Assembly: GCF_022606465.1 (NCBI RefSeq)
Contig: NZ_JALBUF010000008.1
Coordinates: 38,243 to 102,242, forward strand
DNA length: 64,000 bases
Direction: 5' to 3'
Source: Sulfoacidibacillus ferrooxidans
GTDB lineage: Bacteria > Bacillota > Bacilli > Alicyclobacillales > SLC66
The notes beneath the pieces were generated by a model. The model was not told the DNA's origin. It searched no databases and saw nothing but the letters and a program-made list of their open reading frames with translations. The position numbers were made by a program, and so were the translations under genes. Positions within the stretch are counted from its first letter, which is position 1. Every line of letters starts with the position of its first letter. Shown here in pieces: positions 63,301 to 64,000 of the stretch.

Positions 63301-63584
63301 AACAATCGTATGGTCGTTAATACCTACTGAGATCTAAAGATTCCGACAGGCGGTTTTGTTGTCAATGATTTGTTTCGATCGATGGATCAGTATTTTGATG
63401 TAACCATTTTGCGCATGGTGTCGTCAAAGGAAAAAGAGGTTTGTGATTGTACAACCTAAGGGATAAGGCACTCAATAACATGTTAAAATTCTACTGTACG
63501 GTTTTGATCTGATGATAAAAATATACGTGGAATATAGATTTAAAATGGCTCATCGTCGGAATAAAAAGTAAGGATGTGTTCGTC

Positions 63585-63917
63585 TTGAAAAGGATTCCCG
63601 TGTTTGCGGCCAGTGGATGTATTTTACTTGCTCTATCTGGTTGTGGCTTAAACAATGCTTTATCCAACACAACAGGCGCACAGTCGACAAATCAAGTTAA
63701 AACTACGGTGTCGAAGAAAACTCCCGTTCATCAAACCAAATATCAACCCGTACCGATTCCCAAACTGCCGATCACTCCGTATAGGACCAACATTCCTGTA
63801 GTTTTATTGCCAGAACTGGTAATAACGAATACATCCATAGATCCCCATCCACCCAAAACCGTAATGGTAAATTTGCTGTTAGGCTATAGGGGTGGACACA
63901 ACGAATCGAGAGTGTGA
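63585..63917 (+). CDS. Small predicted lipoprotein
   Basis: About 110 residues with a lipoprotein signal (VFAASGCILLALSGCG, lipobox LSGC) and a Thr/Lys/Pro-rich mature part (KTTVSKKTPVHQTKYQPVPI, then PKLPITPYRTNIPVVLLPEL). The start is TTG 63585 or GTG 63576 behind AAGGAT. I recognise no domain. The frame ends at TGA 63917, 27 bases before an IS3 orfA start, so the C-terminus may have been cut by the insertion of that element. Confidence 0.6.
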   Translation: MKRIPVFAASGCILLALSGCGLNNALSNTTGAQSTNQVKTTVSKKTPVHQTKYQPVPIPKLPITPYRTNIPVVLLPELVITNTSIDPHPPKTVMVNLLLGYRGGHNESRV

Positions 63918-63944
63918 AAATAAGTAAATCGATTCGAGGTGTTC

Positions 63945-64000
63945 ATGGTGACAAAGACAAATAGATACAGCACGGAATTTAAATTGAATACGGTGAAAAT
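63945..64000 (+). mobile_element. IS3-family transposase orfA, 5' end (runs off the window)
   Basis: ATG 63945 has GAGGTG six bases upstream and opens MVTKTNRYSTEFKLNTVK, the start of an IS3/IS150-type OrfA (the TKxxRYSxEFKLxxV helix-turn-helix N-terminus). Only 18 codons lie in the window, so intactness and the right end cannot be judged. Confidence 0.72.

Noticed and set aside
1..64000. CRISPR arrays, rRNA and tRNA genes, prophage modules
   Set aside because: No regularly spaced repeats, no cloverleaf or rRNA-like sequence and no phage structural genes were seen when reading both strands. A dedicated scan (tRNAscan, CRISPR finder) could still find a weak case.

Overview
The window comes from the chromosome of an endospore-forming Bacillota. 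The spoIIA operon (spoIIAA-spoIIAB-sigF), spoVAC/AD/AE, spmAB, dacB, dacF, spoIIM and gerW/ytfJ are all present, and their order closely follows the Bacillus subtilis segment that runs from nudF/spoIIM through deoB, dacF, spoIIA and the rib operon to scpAB, dacB-spmAB, rluB and resDE. Base composition is moderate, GTG and TTG starts are common behind strong Shine-Dalgarno (SD) sequences, and no rRNA, tRNA or CRISPR array was seen. An Alicyclobacillaceae-like or related acidophilic lineage is my guess from the gene mix; it is not proven by the sequence.

Layout. 1-5.2 kb: 3' part of a PLP aminotransferase, a decayed CoA-disulfide-reductase/rhodanese fragment, a GlcD-type FAD oxidase, two tandem 38-39 residue hydrophobic peptides and an XRE regulator. 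5.2-20.4 kb, all on the minus strand: the rib operon behind an FMN riboswitch, then a spermidine-synthase-like gene, an M50 protease, scpA, scpB, a DUF2953 gene, gerW, dacB, spmA, spmB, rluB, resD, resE, a small ORF, thiE and a PHP phosphatase. 20.5-35.4 kb: spoVA and spoIIA operons, dacF, pdp, deoB, xerD, ald, spoIIM, endoQ and nudF, with an HTH-TPR regulator wedged between spoIIA and dacF. 35.4-47.5 kb: an mciZ-like gene, an AarF/UbiB kinase, and a C4-dicarboxylate/methylmalonyl-CoA region. In that region a LysR gene sits between a divergent transporter-mdh pair and a mutase/epimerase/carboxylase/peptidase operon. A quinoprotein lipoprotein follows. 47.6-55.2 kb: a cytoplasmic-type molybdopterin oxidoreductase with a fused 4Fe-4S/NrfD partner, a second LysR gene and three poorly characterised genes.

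55.2-64 kb is a decaying, transposon-marked region. yyaL is split by a 54-bp insertion. Remnants of an IS3 transposase, a thiol peroxidase, an alpha/beta hydrolase, a cupin, an Rpn nuclease, a CopG antitoxin and a ThiF-family protein follow, together with a DUF2268 protease gene carrying an in-frame amber codon. Intact VOC, GNAT and PH-like genes lie among them. The window ends inside the start of an IS3 orfA.

Functional reading. The left and centre are a vertically inherited core: riboflavin, chromosome condensation, spore formation and spore cortex/DPA handling. The 37-53 kb part is metabolic: propionate/methylmalonate to succinate, malate import and oxidation, and membrane-linked redox enzymes, with two LysR regulators. 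The most unusual items are the 4Fe-4S/NrfD fusion complex, the B12-binding/epimerase fusion, a divergent MciZ homologue and the insertion that breaks yyaL. No wholly new multi-gene system is clear from sequence alone.
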